Shown: piece by piece, positions 1-11,744 of the stretch
How positions within the stretch are numbered: the first letter of the stretch is position 1
Layout of the letters: every line of letters begins with the position of its first letter
The notes under the pieces: model-generated
What the model saw: only the letters and a program-made list of their open reading frames with translations
Databases searched by the model: none
Told to the model about the DNA's origin: nothing
Position numbers and translations under genes: made by a program
Source: Onchidella celtica
Lineage: Eukaryota; Mollusca; Gastropoda; Systellommatophora; Onchidiidae
Reading direction: 5' to 3'
Length of the DNA stretch: 64,000 nt
Assembly (NCBI GenBank): GCA_963931925.1
Contig: OZ007567.1
Span: 77,256,686 to 77,320,685 of the forward strand

Positions 1-2082
1 CACTAAACCCTATCTTGAAGCCCAAGACTGGACCCCATGTTAGAAGCCATCCCAAATCAATTGACTGAAGCTCAACGTTAATCTTTCCCCAGAGGATGTG
101 AGAGATATATTATACTATAGTTTCAAAAGGGAATCTTCCTCACTAAGTCTTACAGTTGTTTAAACAAAAGCCATAATGTCATTTCTTCTTTTGTAATTAT
201 TTTTAATACTGAATATAAAAAAAGAAATTTAAAAATCAGCTTTTCTTCTTCAAATTTAATTGCCTTCTGTCAAACAGACAACAAAGATCAACTCATCACA
301 AGGTCTGCTTGGTCGAGTTTTTAAAGATTCAAAATGACGAGACTAATATGGAGTACATACCATTAAATCAATGAGGAGACAATAAGTAGTGTGATTTACA
401 AAATAACACTGAAAACCACAGTATTAGGGTAAAATTACGTTTTTCCCGTTTTGTTTTCAGTTCCAAAACCATGGGGATTAGATTCTGAGTAGGAAACGTA
501 ATTTCGGAATTTTTTAGTTGAACGACATCATTTTTCCTTATGTTTTGAGGTTTCAAAAGTGACCCTACTGATACGTTTCTTTAAAGTACAAAATACTGTG
601 CCCTGGTTTTCTATTTTAATGCCACTAACACTTCCTCGTCTGCCAATATGACTGGCACGAATACTTTCACTTCATCCCAGTACCAAGTGCAGGTCTTATA
701 AATTATTCCATAAGAGCTGCTACATTGCAACCTTTCATTAACCAACAATGCAATTATGTCTGATCCCAGAATGAAGAGTGAAGTTGTGGTTAACATTATT
801 TCGTCAAACTGGTTAATTTTATGTGATCATAAACATGGACACCAAAAAGGCACGTTAGTGTAATCTTTTAAAATAATAATTTCCTATTCTGTTTCACCTT
901 GGTATATCAAAACAGATACACTCACAATGACAATATCAGCGATTTCAAAAGCAGGAAGTACACCTTTCCACAGACGAATGCTTATCCGCCATGTTGCACT
1001 CTAAGTTGACAGCGACATGGTCTAAGTAGGTCATATGAGGTGTGACAAAAGGTTTGTGCACCTGAAATTTTCCGGTGAACAGGTGAAATTATTCCGTATA
1101 AAATAAACCCCCCCAAATTTCTTTGTCTAATTCCCCCTCTTTTCTGCTTTCTGTGATACTAAACTTGAAGTTCACGTTGAATTTGAAAGTATATAACAGT
1201 CTACAAAAAGAAAACAAAGTATGTTATACAATGTTACTTATCTCATTCTGCTTTACAGTTACAACACTTTTATCGCTTTTCTTTTAGTTTGTAATCTTTT
1301 ATCTGTGCTTAATTTGAACTTCCAAATGTGCATAATTAAAATGATAACCACAGTTAATATATTAAAGATTCGTCAAGCTTAGGCTATATGATCTGTCCTG
1401 TCCAGGTAGAAAATTCTGACTTCGTAATGGTCCTCATGACTTTGTGACATCTAATTTTCGGAATGTTTTCCGATATTAGTTCACACCATTATCGCCCTTC
1501 AGATATTTGTTGTTGTTTTTTTTAGCCTCCCAAACAATTACCTCACTGTAAACCACCATCTATATGTTTCCAAATGGCATGACTTTGATTTTAATGCACT
1601 CTTGAAATACAGTTTTGGTCTTTCATAAAATGTAAGCCAGTTAACCTAGCTGTCACTCTGTCTCTGTACAATGGGCCTAGTATCCAGCTCAGCTAAATTT
1701 CTGGAGACGAGCTGTAACATACATGTAGTAATTTTGTTATTGTTTTATCAGTAGTGTCTTGCTCCAGAAGTGAGAATGGATCCCAGACTGTAATATTAAT
1801 GTCCTTGGTAATAATTATGGAATTTTTTTTTATTCCTAGGAAAGCAAATTCGCTTGTTTCTGCATACTAACCACTAGGCAAATGGTCATTCTCATTCATT
1901 TTCCCTTCATTATTCGTGTCCTCTTGAATTTCAACACGTACGTTACACGAAATATTATTTCTGTCCACATCGGGAGTGGAAATAGGTTCTGTTGTTTTTT
2001 TTTTGCCTCATGTTTCGAGAATTTTCCCGCTTTTTTTCTTTCCATTGAAAAATATCTTTTAGACAGCATCTCATTTTCTTAC
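1..2082. other. region without a supported gene
   Basis: AT-rich sequence. A 61-codon minus-strand open stretch at 611-796 has no clear splice context or family. Nothing else stands out. Confidence 0.5.
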
Positions 2083-2184
2083 CTTTATTTTGTATAATCT
2101 CCAAAGACGGAACAAGAACAGCGAAAGTGCGAAGATCCCTAACACGAGACCTTTAATTAAAGACTCGCTGTCAGATACTCCCAT
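2083..2184 (-). CDS. candidate first exon of an unrecognised single-pass membrane protein
   Basis: ATG at 2184-2182 opens MGVSDSESLIKG, then a hydrophobic stretch LVLGIFALSLFLF and a basic end RLWRLYKIK, followed by a strong donor AAG|GTAAGA. This looks like a signal anchor and splices off in phase 0. I found no downstream exon that continues it convincingly; an open stretch at about 1880-2000 on the same strand is in the wrong phase. If real, the gene is head to head with CATIP. I do not recognise it. Confidence 0.25.
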
Positions 2185-2654
2185 TAGGATCAATACGATA
2201 ACAATTTTGACAGGCAGTGTAAATGTGGGAAATCTAAAAATCACCCTTTCCCTCTGGATCTGTTTGCACTATTGCAGTGCAGCTCGAAATATCTGGATTC
2301 TCAGTCCACTCCTTGGCCCTCTTTTCTTGAGGGGAGAAACATAATTTTATTAATTTTGAAAGAGAGAATTCAGAATTGCGGAAATGTTTGGCCATTCCAT
2401 TAGGGGTAATCAGGATACTCTCCCTTAGCAAACGGAAGCAAAGATTTCCATAGAGACTAGCCATCTTGTTTCAGTTGTAATGTAATGGGTGAAGTGCCCG
2501 TTAGATAAGGACTGGTTTTCTTGTTTGCAGCGTGGATGTAGCAATATCTCTATGTGGAATAAGAAAGCAAAGAATATCTCTTAAAAGACGAGAATGAGCC
2601 AGTCAGGAACCTCCGTGGGCCCTAGGTATGGATTTCGGATGAATGACATTATGA

Positions 2655-2990
2655 TCTAGAAGTCTAGATCTATTCTAGATCTAGATCTAGATCTAGTTGT
2701 GTTCAGTTATTGGCCTAATAGATCCAGATCTAGCCTAGATCTAACCATGTTCACACTATGCACAGAGATTTTATCTAGATCTAGATTTACTAGTCCAGCT
2801 CAAGGTCTAGCTCTAGACATCTGCGTCAAGCATCGTGATTAATGAAAGTAGAAATTAATATCAGTGCGACATAGCCTAGGGCTAGACTCTAATAGTTTGT
2901 CAGGAATTTGAATTTAGAGATCTGAGTAAAATCAGAGAAATTTTAGGTGAAAACTAAATCTAGATCTAGATCTAGATTCTAGATCTACAG
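2655..2990. repeat. TCTAGATC-rich repeat cluster upstream of CATIP
   Basis: Repeated hexamer-like words TCTAGA/AGATCT occur in short tandem runs (for example 2669-2696 and 2957-2986) with degenerate copies between them. Related words recur at about 48668. Confidence 0.7.
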
Positions 2991-3295
2991 TGTTTTTGTC
3001 AGATAGCCTGAAGTAGCTCAGATTCAGAGATAGATTTGCTTTAAAATGTCTGTGTCACTGTCAGCAGCTGTAGATTTGACGTGCAGGTCATTAAGATGAT
3101 ATTAAATTCATGAGGCTGAAGATGTAAGGAAAGTGTAACTTACTGGAGAAAGTTTTCAGAAAACATACAAAATAGGCCCAGCCTATGTTATGTCGTATGT
3201 GGTGCCATTGTGGTCATTTTAGTGATTCTAAAAATGTTGTCTGATGGCTATAACTATAAGATTTTTCATTTCTAAATTCATTTAATAGCAGCCAC

Positions 3296-3392
3296 ATGAG
3301 CAGTTCTGGGGGAGAGCCAAGTGTGCAGCAACCACAAGTTACAGAAATTCCAAAGCCAAACAATGCTGCACTCCTGTACCTAGATGACCTAA
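3296..3392 (+). CDS. CATIP: CATIP exon 1 (start)
   Basis: ATG at 3296-3298 opens MSSSGGEPSVQQPQ and runs to the donor A|GTAAGG at 3392/3393. Reading through the donor meets a stop about 13 codons later, which supports splicing. An AG at 3287-3288 just before the exon may be an acceptor from an unseen 5' UTR exon. Confidence 0.7.
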
Positions 3393-6300
3393 GTAAGGTG
3401 TTACCACAATTTGTTCCTCACCATTGCAAATGACTTATTACCAATATGAAACCCATTTTAAAATAAGCCTATATAGGCTGCAGCAAGTGTGTTTGGTGAT
3501 ATATTGTGTGAGTTCCCTTAAGGCATGTGATACTTTTTTTTTTTTTCGCCTTAAGTTATAGTGTAATTTTTAGGAAATGCCAAATTTACTGTCAGGTGCA
3601 TCAGTTAAACAAGGATTTTAAATGTCAGAATATATGTATTATGTTAAATAGCCTTGGTTATAAATTATGTGAGCAGAAAATCATCTTTACATTTTTGTTC
3701 AAAGTACAGAAGGCTTTTTTTAATTTATTGGATTCGCCTACTTATGTATCATCTGAACAGCAAAGTGGCAGATCTGATAATTCTTTCTAATGTCTACTTT
3801 GATGAAAGAAGGTAATCAGACATATGTTGCTGTTTTCATTGTGCTTGAAGCACTAGGACAATAATCAGTATACAGTTGAACATTCTTGAATAGTTATTGA
3901 ATTTGTTTGTGTGTGGTGATGCAGTGTACTTTTCTCTCTCTTTTAGTCCCAGAGGAAGATTTCAAGTATGTCATGTTCGACGATAACCTAGTCACTGTGT
4001 CGGATGCTGGGAAAGAGCTGGGAGAATTCACAGTTACAGTTGAGCCAACCCGCTTCAAAGGATTGGAATGCTTCTTGATACATGCAAACAGTCACGGGTC
4101 CATTGATGGGGTCCCTTGTGGAACATCAATTGTTTGTCATGTATCAAAGTGCTTGGAAACATTAGAACAACAGCATCATGAATATGTGAAGGTAATTTCT
4201 TGGCCTTTTTTTACATGCCGTTTCAGGGAATTTGAAAAAAGTACGGTACAATAGAAGCATGTTTCTCACAGCTGTCAATTAGGTTGGGTGTTGTCTCTAA
4301 AATTATGACATTCTAAGCCTTAATGAGCTGAAGGTCTGAAAATAGCCAGTGCATTATTTTTCCTTCGCTTTAGTAGACATTTTGCGGTGAATGATTTGAG
4401 TGCAATACATGGGCTAAAAAATATAAGTTTGATAAACATAATGTAAGGGCCCCACATTTGGTTTCTGGTATGTTTACCTTCCGCAGCACAGTGGAGTAAC
4501 TGAGTACAGTAGGTAGCATGTAAAATGGCCAAGTAAAAAATATCTTGTATATAAATTGCTTCTTGTTCCTTTTTTTTATACAGCTGGACAATTGTCCATT
4601 AGATCGAAAGACTTTCTTAATGAGGCAGAGTGATGGTTATACAATTAACAGGGTCATCACACAAGGAGAGGTAGGTTTTGGTTTTTTTAATCTGATAATG
4701 TTGCTTTTATTGCGACTTATACAGTGTGAGACAAATATTATGACAACATAAATTTAAAAAATGAAGGAAATTTACTTTTTGGTGACAGCATTATGACAGA
4801 AGAAATAAAAAATCAGCTGCTACGTGTCATTTTCAAATATGAAACAGTGACAGGGAGACACTGGCATGCATTTTAGGGGCTAAATACCTTCACTCTACAC
4901 TAAACTTTCATTATTTCCCCTGAAAAGCCAGCAATTAGACATGTGAAATATGGATTGAATTCAGATAGTTTTAAGGTCTCAATAAACATACAGAACATTT
5001 GTCTCATAATTTATTGTACAATTATTTGTTCTTCAACTTTGTAGGATGTCCAGCGAACAACAAAGACAATTCCTCATGATCAAATGCGAGGTTTCATATC
5101 TGAAGGTGAATATTCAGTTATTACCTGTTTTTCGTTGTTTTTTTTAAATAACAGATCTGTACCATTTATAATGCTGCAGCATTCAATGATCTCAAAATTA
5201 TTTGATTTGAAAAACCAGCTTGAATATTCTTGTTATAAATAGCAGAATAATAACTTATGTACAGACTAATAACTTGTTGCTTGAAAAATATTTTTAAAAT
5301 CCCAGAAACTTTATTGTGCCACCAGGGAAATTAACTGATTTTGGCAGACCTGTGTCAGCAACCAGAGTAGGAAGAAGAATCTCTTTAACTTCATGAGGAC
5401 CTTCCCACAAATGGTGTTACGATTATAGTATGTGAAGGAGATAGTTCACATTTAGAAACATATGACCTAGATAGAAACAAAGGAACTGGGTGAGAGATAA
5501 TTTGGATGATTATTCTGGGATTATCTTTTTCTGTTTGCAGGCTCAAATCTCCTTTTACATCGATTGCTGATAGAAAAGCGTGTGGAAGATGATCTGCAGT
5601 TTATCTCATTTGATTCAGATACAAATTTATGCCCTGTTATCTATGTGAGTAGCACTAGATGTTCTATTGACTGGTCATATGGTAGTGGTTAGTTTCATGC
5701 CATGTGATAGTTTCATTCCAAATTTAAAAAATGTGTAATTATCTGCATGTTGACATTCAGTGAGTATGAGTGCATAAATCTTAAATTCTTCCCCATATTT
5801 GAAGACTGTTGCTGATTATTCATATTTCTCATGAAACAGTCGAACAACAAAAGAATATATAGAAAAAAAAAATGTTAATGTTTAAATATATCATAATTCA
5901 TACATTCATTACTTGTTTACCATGGAAAGTCATATAGGGAGCCATGGAAACAATTTCAATGTAAATTTTATTTATACCATTACAGTTCATTCTGTGGCAG
6001 AGTTTCACAAGTTACTAGTGGTTTGCTTCTAGTCCAGTGAGCTCTGTTAACCGTTTCCGTACGTCGCTATTTTCCCTGCGGTCTGTACATCGTGGTAAAT
6101 TTTGTTACCAGACTGTCCCGTATAGAGAAAAATGCAGGTTATGCCTATCCGTACGTCCTGGGAACAATTGTTACCACACTGAGACAAGTGTAGAATAACA
6201 CGCTTTCAGTTGGTCTGTCCCTCGTGGTCACAAATACTATCCAATGCAGCTTTCATGGGGACTCTAGGGACCACTTTTTGTCAAAAGAAACGTTCTGTGG

Positions 6301-9300
6301 GATGTTTATTCTCTAAATTTATAATTGTATCACAGTGGGCTGACCACCGTGATTCTTACTCTTAGCCAGGGCGCTAGAATATGGTGCTCGCCTATAGTTT
6401 TCTTTCAGCTTCAACCTGAATGGAAACAAGGTGTGTAATTGTAGTTTGTAATTGCACAAAGATGATTATACTCGTGTGAATTTCAAACGATGCTCTGTAA
6501 TGTCCTCCACCCCACCTCCACGTGCAACAATCAGGTAAGTTTTATTATCTAAGGCAGCTTTCTGCCAGTACAGGAAAAGCCTCGCAGATGCTTATTTTTT
6601 TTCAATATACATGTACAGTGTATACATGTACTATCTTATTATACCCGGTCCTCACCCTGTCTTAATTGTTTTTAATTTTTGTAGCAAACTGCTAAGTACC
6701 GCACTGTATTATTTAGTTCAAAATTATATCGTGGGATGAGACCTATCATTGTCATTTGCTCATGAGCACAGCATAGTAAGAAAGCCACATTTTTTTCACC
6801 TCTAGTTGCGTACTGCAGCAATGGGTCGAGGTCAGTTGTACGATACTATTACGGTGTCCAAAAAAGTAAAGTCTGAGAAAACACAGTATAACCATAATGC
6901 GGAAAACAGTCTTTTGGGGGCAAAGACTGACGTAATGTGGGCCCAATATTTCTATAACACTTTAACAGTTAACACTGCCTCATCAAACCCTACCGCACTG
7001 GAATTTAAGGCGAGAGCGACAATGAGAAGGATAAGTACATGACTCAGTGTCAGTTTATCCTATTCCTATCCGCATAATGAATTGAACAAAATGAACTTCA
7101 GAGGCGGTAAATGGGCTGTGTGGTCCATGAGAAAGACAATCACTTAAAATAATAGATATGGAAAGAGTCAAATGGTGAAATCAAAGTGCAGTGATTCCCA
7201 GAAATGCAAACGTTTCTGATTTGGGTGCTAATGATTACAAGTGATGTTTTCAGGAACAAAAATACATACAAATGATCGAAATTAAAATAATGAGCAGTAA
7301 ATAATTAACATTCCTGTCGATGTCCATACGTTGGACGTTCAGCCATTGACTTATGGTTGAGGAAACTGTTCTTCAGGCTTTTCAGAATTGAGTGGGAAAC
7401 ATAACAAAATGTAGGACGCGAGGACCATTGAAATGACTTGCCATTTCGAATGACAGGCCTCAAAATGGGTGACCGTGAAAGAATTTCTTGATTTCTTCAT
7501 GTAATCTTCAGCAACAGCCTCACATGCGTGTTACTTGTTGTTCCTTCTGAGATTGAGTAGCACTAGCTGAAGCTCTATCAACTTTCATGACCATCTTGTC
7601 AGCACTGCACATTTTCGTCACTATGTGCCACTCACTGTCCCACTCGCCAGTTAATATCTGTGCATTTATAATTATGGCTTCGCATTCAGGTCAGTTCGTC
7701 AACACTCACTTGGTCGTGCGAGGCTGTGCTCACTACCGACAGCGCTCTATAGCTTCAGGCATCATTTTCTAACTGTTCCCTCAAAACCTTGGAAAAGACA
7801 GGATTTACATACGGTGTTTTATCAAACAATACACTTTCCGTCGGAGCAGAAATGAAAACCAAGTCCATACGTGGTCGATTTCGATTATCTGATATTTTAT
7901 ATAAAGGGGGAAAGTAATATGTAAAATGAAGAGATTTGCATATTTTGTTACATAATGGGGCCATAAAATTAAACAATACACTGAGAAATAATCATCTGTT
8001 CATATTACAGACATTTCTCTAGGTACTGTCCGTATACAACTAAGTCCCAAATCAAAAACTAAACACATCAATGTTACCAGAATGTTACCCAGTCTATATT
8101 AAGGCTTGGAAATTTAATCGCCCATAAAGATGACCCGGTTACAGATTACACAAAGAGACACAGTTTACTGCAACCAAAGAAGTTACATACCCGATGTTAA
8201 GGTTTTTCTCACTTTCATTTTTTTTTTTTTTTTCACAACAAAGAATGAGAGGTTTGGTCGTCCGATGCCACTGTACGTTATTCTTAGCGCCCCATATAAC
8301 ACATACCACTGAAATTTGATCTCCTCAAAAACCATTATTGCTTGCGTTTCAGGAGGGGTTTGGTGGGTGGGACAGTGGGGTCATGTCTTCAACTTGTGTC
8401 CCCCTTTATATGTTGGGGGAAACCTGATGTCGATAGCGCGATTGTTTCACTCTTTACAGTATCTGCTGCATGGGAACATCTTTTACCACGACGTACGGAC
8501 GCGTTGGATTTAGTAAATCTCTTCTTTGCTAGTCTGGTAATTTTTGTTCCCACGACGTACTGTAAGGGGTACCGAAAAGTAAGAGTAAATAAAACCGTTA
8601 AAACAAACAAACATTCACTTCTATAGCACCAGACGAATCCTCTGATGAAACTTGAAGAATACATGGAGTTTCAGTACCATGCTGTCAAATGTGTATTTTA
8701 TATTGAATTTTAAAGAGGGCTGTGGGAACATTTCTTCCCACGACATACGGAAAAGGTTAATCTCAGGACATAGATAGAATAGTTAATCTCAGTTTTAAAC
8801 TTTTTTGTTTAAAATTGATCAGGTATTTTTTTACAATGAAAAGGAATGATTGAAACTACTAGCAGAAAATATTAACCAGCCTTGGAAAAGAAGTTGACAT
8901 AATCAAAGTAACACATATTTTTGACGATTTTACCATATAAACTGCTTTTAATCCTATAGAAACATCTCGATGAACGCACACAGACAGTGGAAGATGTTGA
9001 GTTGAGGGTTTATGGAATTGAGAGAACCATCAATTCCACTGTTGACTTACCAACCACCTGGCAGTCTTATTTCATGAATGATGGGTTAGTTTAATATCTT
9101 AGTATCTTTATACTACCAAGGGTCATAATCACAGTTTTGTAAAATGCAGGGATAGTTTGTTTTCTCCCTCTTATGTGTTTTTGGTCAAAAGTCAATGTGA
9201 AGTGCACAACACAAAGTAATAAGGCTTGACAAGTAGTAAGACAAAAATGTTTATGCTAAGTTCAGCTGTCAGGAGGAAAGAACAGGCCTCGGTACAATCT

Positions 9301-11422
9301 TCAGGGGTGATTTGTCATTGGTGTACATATGAATTGGAACACAAAAGCACAATCACTAGCGGTACAAATATAGTTGCCATACTTTTACATGAGGGGCTGG
9401 GGACTCGTTGGTCAGGAGCCAAGGTGTTTGCCGCTCATGCCGATGGTACCGGGGTCAATTCCTGGTTGGTGCAGGCATATTGGAATTTTGTGGGAAATTT
9501 TCCTGTCCCTGATCCTATCATAGGTAGGATCAAGCACCTGTCTTCTTGGATAAGAATGAAAAACTCGGAGGGCCCATGTGCACATTGCACTTGTTGAAGA
9601 TATCTTCGCAGTTGGAAATCGAGAAAAGCAGGCCTAACAAGGCTACTGCCTGGGTAAAAATATTACATTTGGTGCATCTATTACACAGTAAACCTACATA
9701 CATACATACACAGTGCCATATGAGTTGTGTGTACTGGTACTCTGTCCATGCCATATAGAGGATACATTTGTATTTAACAAATTTAGGGTACATACTAAAT
9801 CACTACTCTAGTTCTTTGATTTTTCCATCATGTATTTTAAGCACATTTGGCATAATGGCCATTTTTGTCCAGATGTATGTCGTATTAAAATATAATGTCT
9901 TTTTTCACAAACATTTAAATCTCCTTTTTTTTTTTGTATATTTTGTGATACAGTCATCTTACTAATCGTGTACAAGTGGGATCTCCTGTGACAATGAAAC
10001 TGGCTAAAGTTCCAGCTAGAATTGAAAGAGGTATGTAAAGTGCAATTTCTTCTTTTTTTCTCACCAAATCCTCCTCTTTTGCCATGATTAATTCAGTCAT
10101 TGTCTCAATCTGCATAAGTATAATAAAGAATGTGTGATACAGCCATCTTACTAATTGTGCACAAGTGGGATCTCCTGTGACAATGAAACTGGCTAAAGTT
10201 CCAGCTAGAATTGAAAGAGGTATGTAAAGTGCAATTTCTTCTTTTTTTCTCACCAAATCCTCCTCTTTTGCCATGATTAATTCAGTCATTGTCTCAATCT
10301 GCATAAGTATAATAAAGAATGTATGATAATGTCAGCCGAAAGGCTAATTAGCATTTGTTTCAATTATCTTGTTTAATTGGTTTTCCAGAGGAAGAAACAC
10401 CTAAACCTGTTTTTGAGAAAAAGCAGCTCAACTGGGAAGAAGATATGCAGCTCCATTCTAGATTTCTAGACAGAAAGGTGAGTCTTGTTTACACTCTGTG
10501 TCATTTGTCCACTTACCAAAAAGGCTATTAGGGGAAAGTGTTCATCTTTGAACCAGATATATATATGAATGTGAATTTCCCTGGTGTTCAGCATTGTCCA
10601 TTGAAATAAAAATAATGTGCATTTATTATGTTAGTTACAGGAGGCAAGAAATTTTGTTTAAACTTACCAGAAGTTAGCAGGCTCCATGAAATTTTGTATA
10701 ACACCAGCAACGGCTTGGTTGGTCCTGTTTACTGGATAAAAAACTTCAGCACGAAGGCAGACAGTGTACGATGTTTCTGTGAGAGCTAACAACTTTTTGC
10801 TGAAGCCCTCAAGAAACACAGATGGTCACACAGACAGCAATTCCTTACAGTATAAATCCATCAGACTCTTCCCCTACCTTTACAGTAACATGAATACTGT
10901 GAAATAATGGCATGCAAATAATGTAAAACTTGTCAAAATAAAAAAGATCAAAATCTTGATCTCTCATGTTTCGATCATGAAATTAGTTAAATACACAAAT
11001 GTAGCAATTTAAATTATACTCATGGGACTTAAAAGTGCCATATTTAGTTGTTCCCAATATTAATAGTTTTACTCTGAGTTTTAATAGTCTTGATAAGGGA
11101 AAATTCCAAATTTAGTATAAAGGGAAAAGAACTTTTTTTAATATGCCATTTCTATTTCTTGTTGTTTCAGGAGGAGCTGAAAGGCGACCATGCCACATAT
11201 ATGAGACACCACCCTGAGCTACGCGCCCTTCTGGCTGATTTTTTGCAGTTCTTGTTGCTGAGAAAGCCAGAGGATGTCATAGCCTTTGCTGCAGACTACT
11301 TCTCCGCATTTTCTACATCTATGCCAGATCCTTCCCCATTCTTGGCTTCCACCGCTCCAACCCCATTCCCAGCCAGTCGCACAAACACACGAATAGATGA
11401 ATTGAGAGCACCTACCAGGTAG
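3296..11422 (+). CDS. CATIP: CATIP homologue (ciliogenesis-associated TTC17-interacting protein), 9 exons
   Basis: Predicted exons: 3296-3392, 3947-4191, 4584-4670, 5045-5105, 5541-5644, 8960-9084, 9954-10030, 10389-10477, 11171-11422. They join in frame to 378 residues, close to the vertebrate length of just under 400. All introns are GT-AG. The N-terminal half carries family-like stretches such as VTVSDAGKELGEFTV and SHGSIDGVPCGTS. The last exon encodes an RIIa-type dimerisation/docking helix pair (HPELRALLADFLQ, then KPEDVIAFAADYF), which CATIP proteins are known to have, followed by a Pro/Ser-rich tail. In vertebrates CATIP binds TTC17 and supports actin organisation needed for ciliogenesis; that role is inherited from the family and not shown here. 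The start is the first ATG in the first exon. Exon 7 has a tandem copy at 10143-10219. Intron 5 holds a transposon. The family call rests on remembered similarity. Confidence 0.85.
3947..4191 (+). CDS. CATIP: CATIP exon 2
   Basis: The acceptor CTCTCTTTTAG ends at 3946 and the donor AAG|GTAATT follows 4191. It encodes IPEEDFKYVMFDDNL and the conserved DAGKELGEF and IDGVPCGTS blocks. It ends in phase 0 (114 codons with exon 1). Confidence 0.85.
4584..4670 (+). CDS. CATIP: CATIP exon 3
   Basis: A pyrimidine tract ending in ATACAG precedes it and GAG|GTAGGT follows. It has 29 in-phase codons, LDNCPLDRKTFLMRQ through RVITQGE. Confidence 0.8.
5045..5105 (+). CDS. CATIP: CATIP exon 4
   Basis: Acceptor TTTGTAG, donor GAAG|GTGAAT. 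It encodes DVQRTTKTIPHDQMRGFISE and ends in phase 1. It is too short to stand out as an ORF, but it joins the flanking exons in frame. Confidence 0.8.
5541..5644 (+). CDS. CATIP: CATIP exon 5
   Basis: Acceptor TTTGCAG, donor TAT|GTGAGT. It encodes GSNLLLHRLLIEKRVEDD and on to LCPVIY, restoring phase 0. Confidence 0.8.
6051..8756. mobile_element. piggyBac-like element in CATIP intron 5, flanked by TTAA
   Basis: A 2.7-kb insertion bounded by TTAA at 6047-6050 and 8757-8760, the target duplication typical of piggyBac transposons. The ends are inverted: the left reads CCGTTTCCGTACGTCG and the right, complemented, CCTTTTCCGTATGTCG. Several subterminal copies of a related motif lie near both ends: left at about 6083, 6149 and 6216; right, inverted, at about 8483, 8547 and 8735 (ACCACGACGTACGGA). 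The length suits an autonomous element, but I could not recognise an intact transposase; only short ORFs remain. It is probably decayed or non-autonomous. Confidence 0.7.
8960..9084 (+). CDS. CATIP: CATIP exon 6
   Basis: Acceptor ATCCTATAG, donor GATGG|GTTAGT. It encodes KHLDERTQTVEDVELRVYG through TWQSYFMNDG and ends in phase 2. It lies about 200 bp downstream of the piggyBac-like element. Confidence 0.8.
9391..9475 (+). repeat. possible tRNA-derived SINE head in CATIP intron 6
   Basis: An A-box-like stretch (ACTCGTTGGTCAGGAGCC) is followed after about 30 bases by a B-box-like GGGGTCAATTCCTGG. The spacing suits a pol III promoter. The match to the A box is weak and I see no clear tail or target duplication. 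Confidence 0.3.
9954..10030 (+). CDS. CATIP: CATIP exon 7, copy a
   Basis: Acceptor GTGATACAG, donor AGAG|GTATGT. It encodes HLTNRVQVGSPVTMKLAKVP and on to RIER, 77 nt, moving the frame from phase 2 to phase 1. It is followed by a near-identical copy at 10143-10219, so it may be one of two mutually exclusive exons. Confidence 0.75.
10143..10219 (+). CDS. CATIP: CATIP exon 7, copy b (alternative exon or very recent duplicate)
   Basis: A 77-nt copy of exon 7 with intact acceptor and donor. Used in place of copy a it encodes HLTNCAQVGSPV, so Arg-Val becomes Cys-Ala. Used together with copy a the frame shifts and meets TGA after about a dozen codons. It is therefore viable only as a mutually exclusive exon, or it is an unused or assembly duplicate. 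Confidence 0.45.
10389..10477 (+). CDS. CATIP: CATIP exon 8
   Basis: Acceptor GGTTTTCCAG, donor AAAG|GTGAGT. It encodes EEETPKPVFEKKQLNWEEDM and on to HSRFLDRK, returning to phase 0. Confidence 0.8.
11171..11422 (+). CDS. CATIP: CATIP exon 9 (docking domain and stop)
   Basis: The acceptor TTGTTTCAG ends at 11170. The exon encodes EELKGDHATYMRHHPELRAL, then the second docking helix, then a Pro-rich tail ending in TAG at 11420-11422. Confidence 0.85.
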   Translation, partial: EELKGDHATYMRHHPELRALLADFLQFLLLRKPEDVIAFAADYFSAFSTSMPDPSPFLASTAPTPFPASRTNTRIDELRAPTR

Positions 11423-11738
11423 AATAATAATGTTGTCCAAACTGAACAAAATATCATTTCAACCACCCAGTAGAACAAAAATTCTGGTTTCCCACAAGTG
11501 ATTTATCGAGCCATCAGATCGTGCCAAAAGTATGTTTGAAGTGAAGCGGAATCTCATTCTTTTTTAACCCTTCCCCGAGTCCCACAAAGATATCATTGTT
11601 CTGATTATATATTAATTTAGTGTTTCTGCTGTCAAGCATGACTATTGCGTTAACATCTCAAGCTGGCAAATCAATGCCCAGTACTGCTTTACCTAACTCC
11701 ATTTTCTACAAAATGGATATAACGCCATATTTTGGCAC

Positions 11739-11744
11739 AATAAA
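11739..11744 (+). other. candidate poly(A) signal for CATIP
   Basis: First AATAAA downstream of the CATIP stop, about 320 bp away. Another lies at 15522-15527. I cannot tell which, if either, is used. Confidence 0.3.

Larger units (their letters stand above)
9945..10322 (+). repeat. Tandem duplication (2 x 189 bp) containing CATIP exon 7
   Basis: Copy 1 is about 9945-10133 and copy 2 about 10134-10322. By eye the two differ only at three positions, all within the first 24 exon bases; the following intron stretch is identical up to the end of the unit. Acceptor and donor are preserved in both. Confidence 0.9.

Noticed and set aside
1880..2000. Second exon for the candidate minus-strand membrane protein
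   Set aside because: Its open frame is out of phase with the donor at 2083 and its acceptor lacks a pyrimidine tract.
9954..10304. 116-codon minus-strand ORF made of two identical halves
   Set aside because: It is the antisense shadow of the duplicated CATIP exon 7 unit; the repeat inflates the length.
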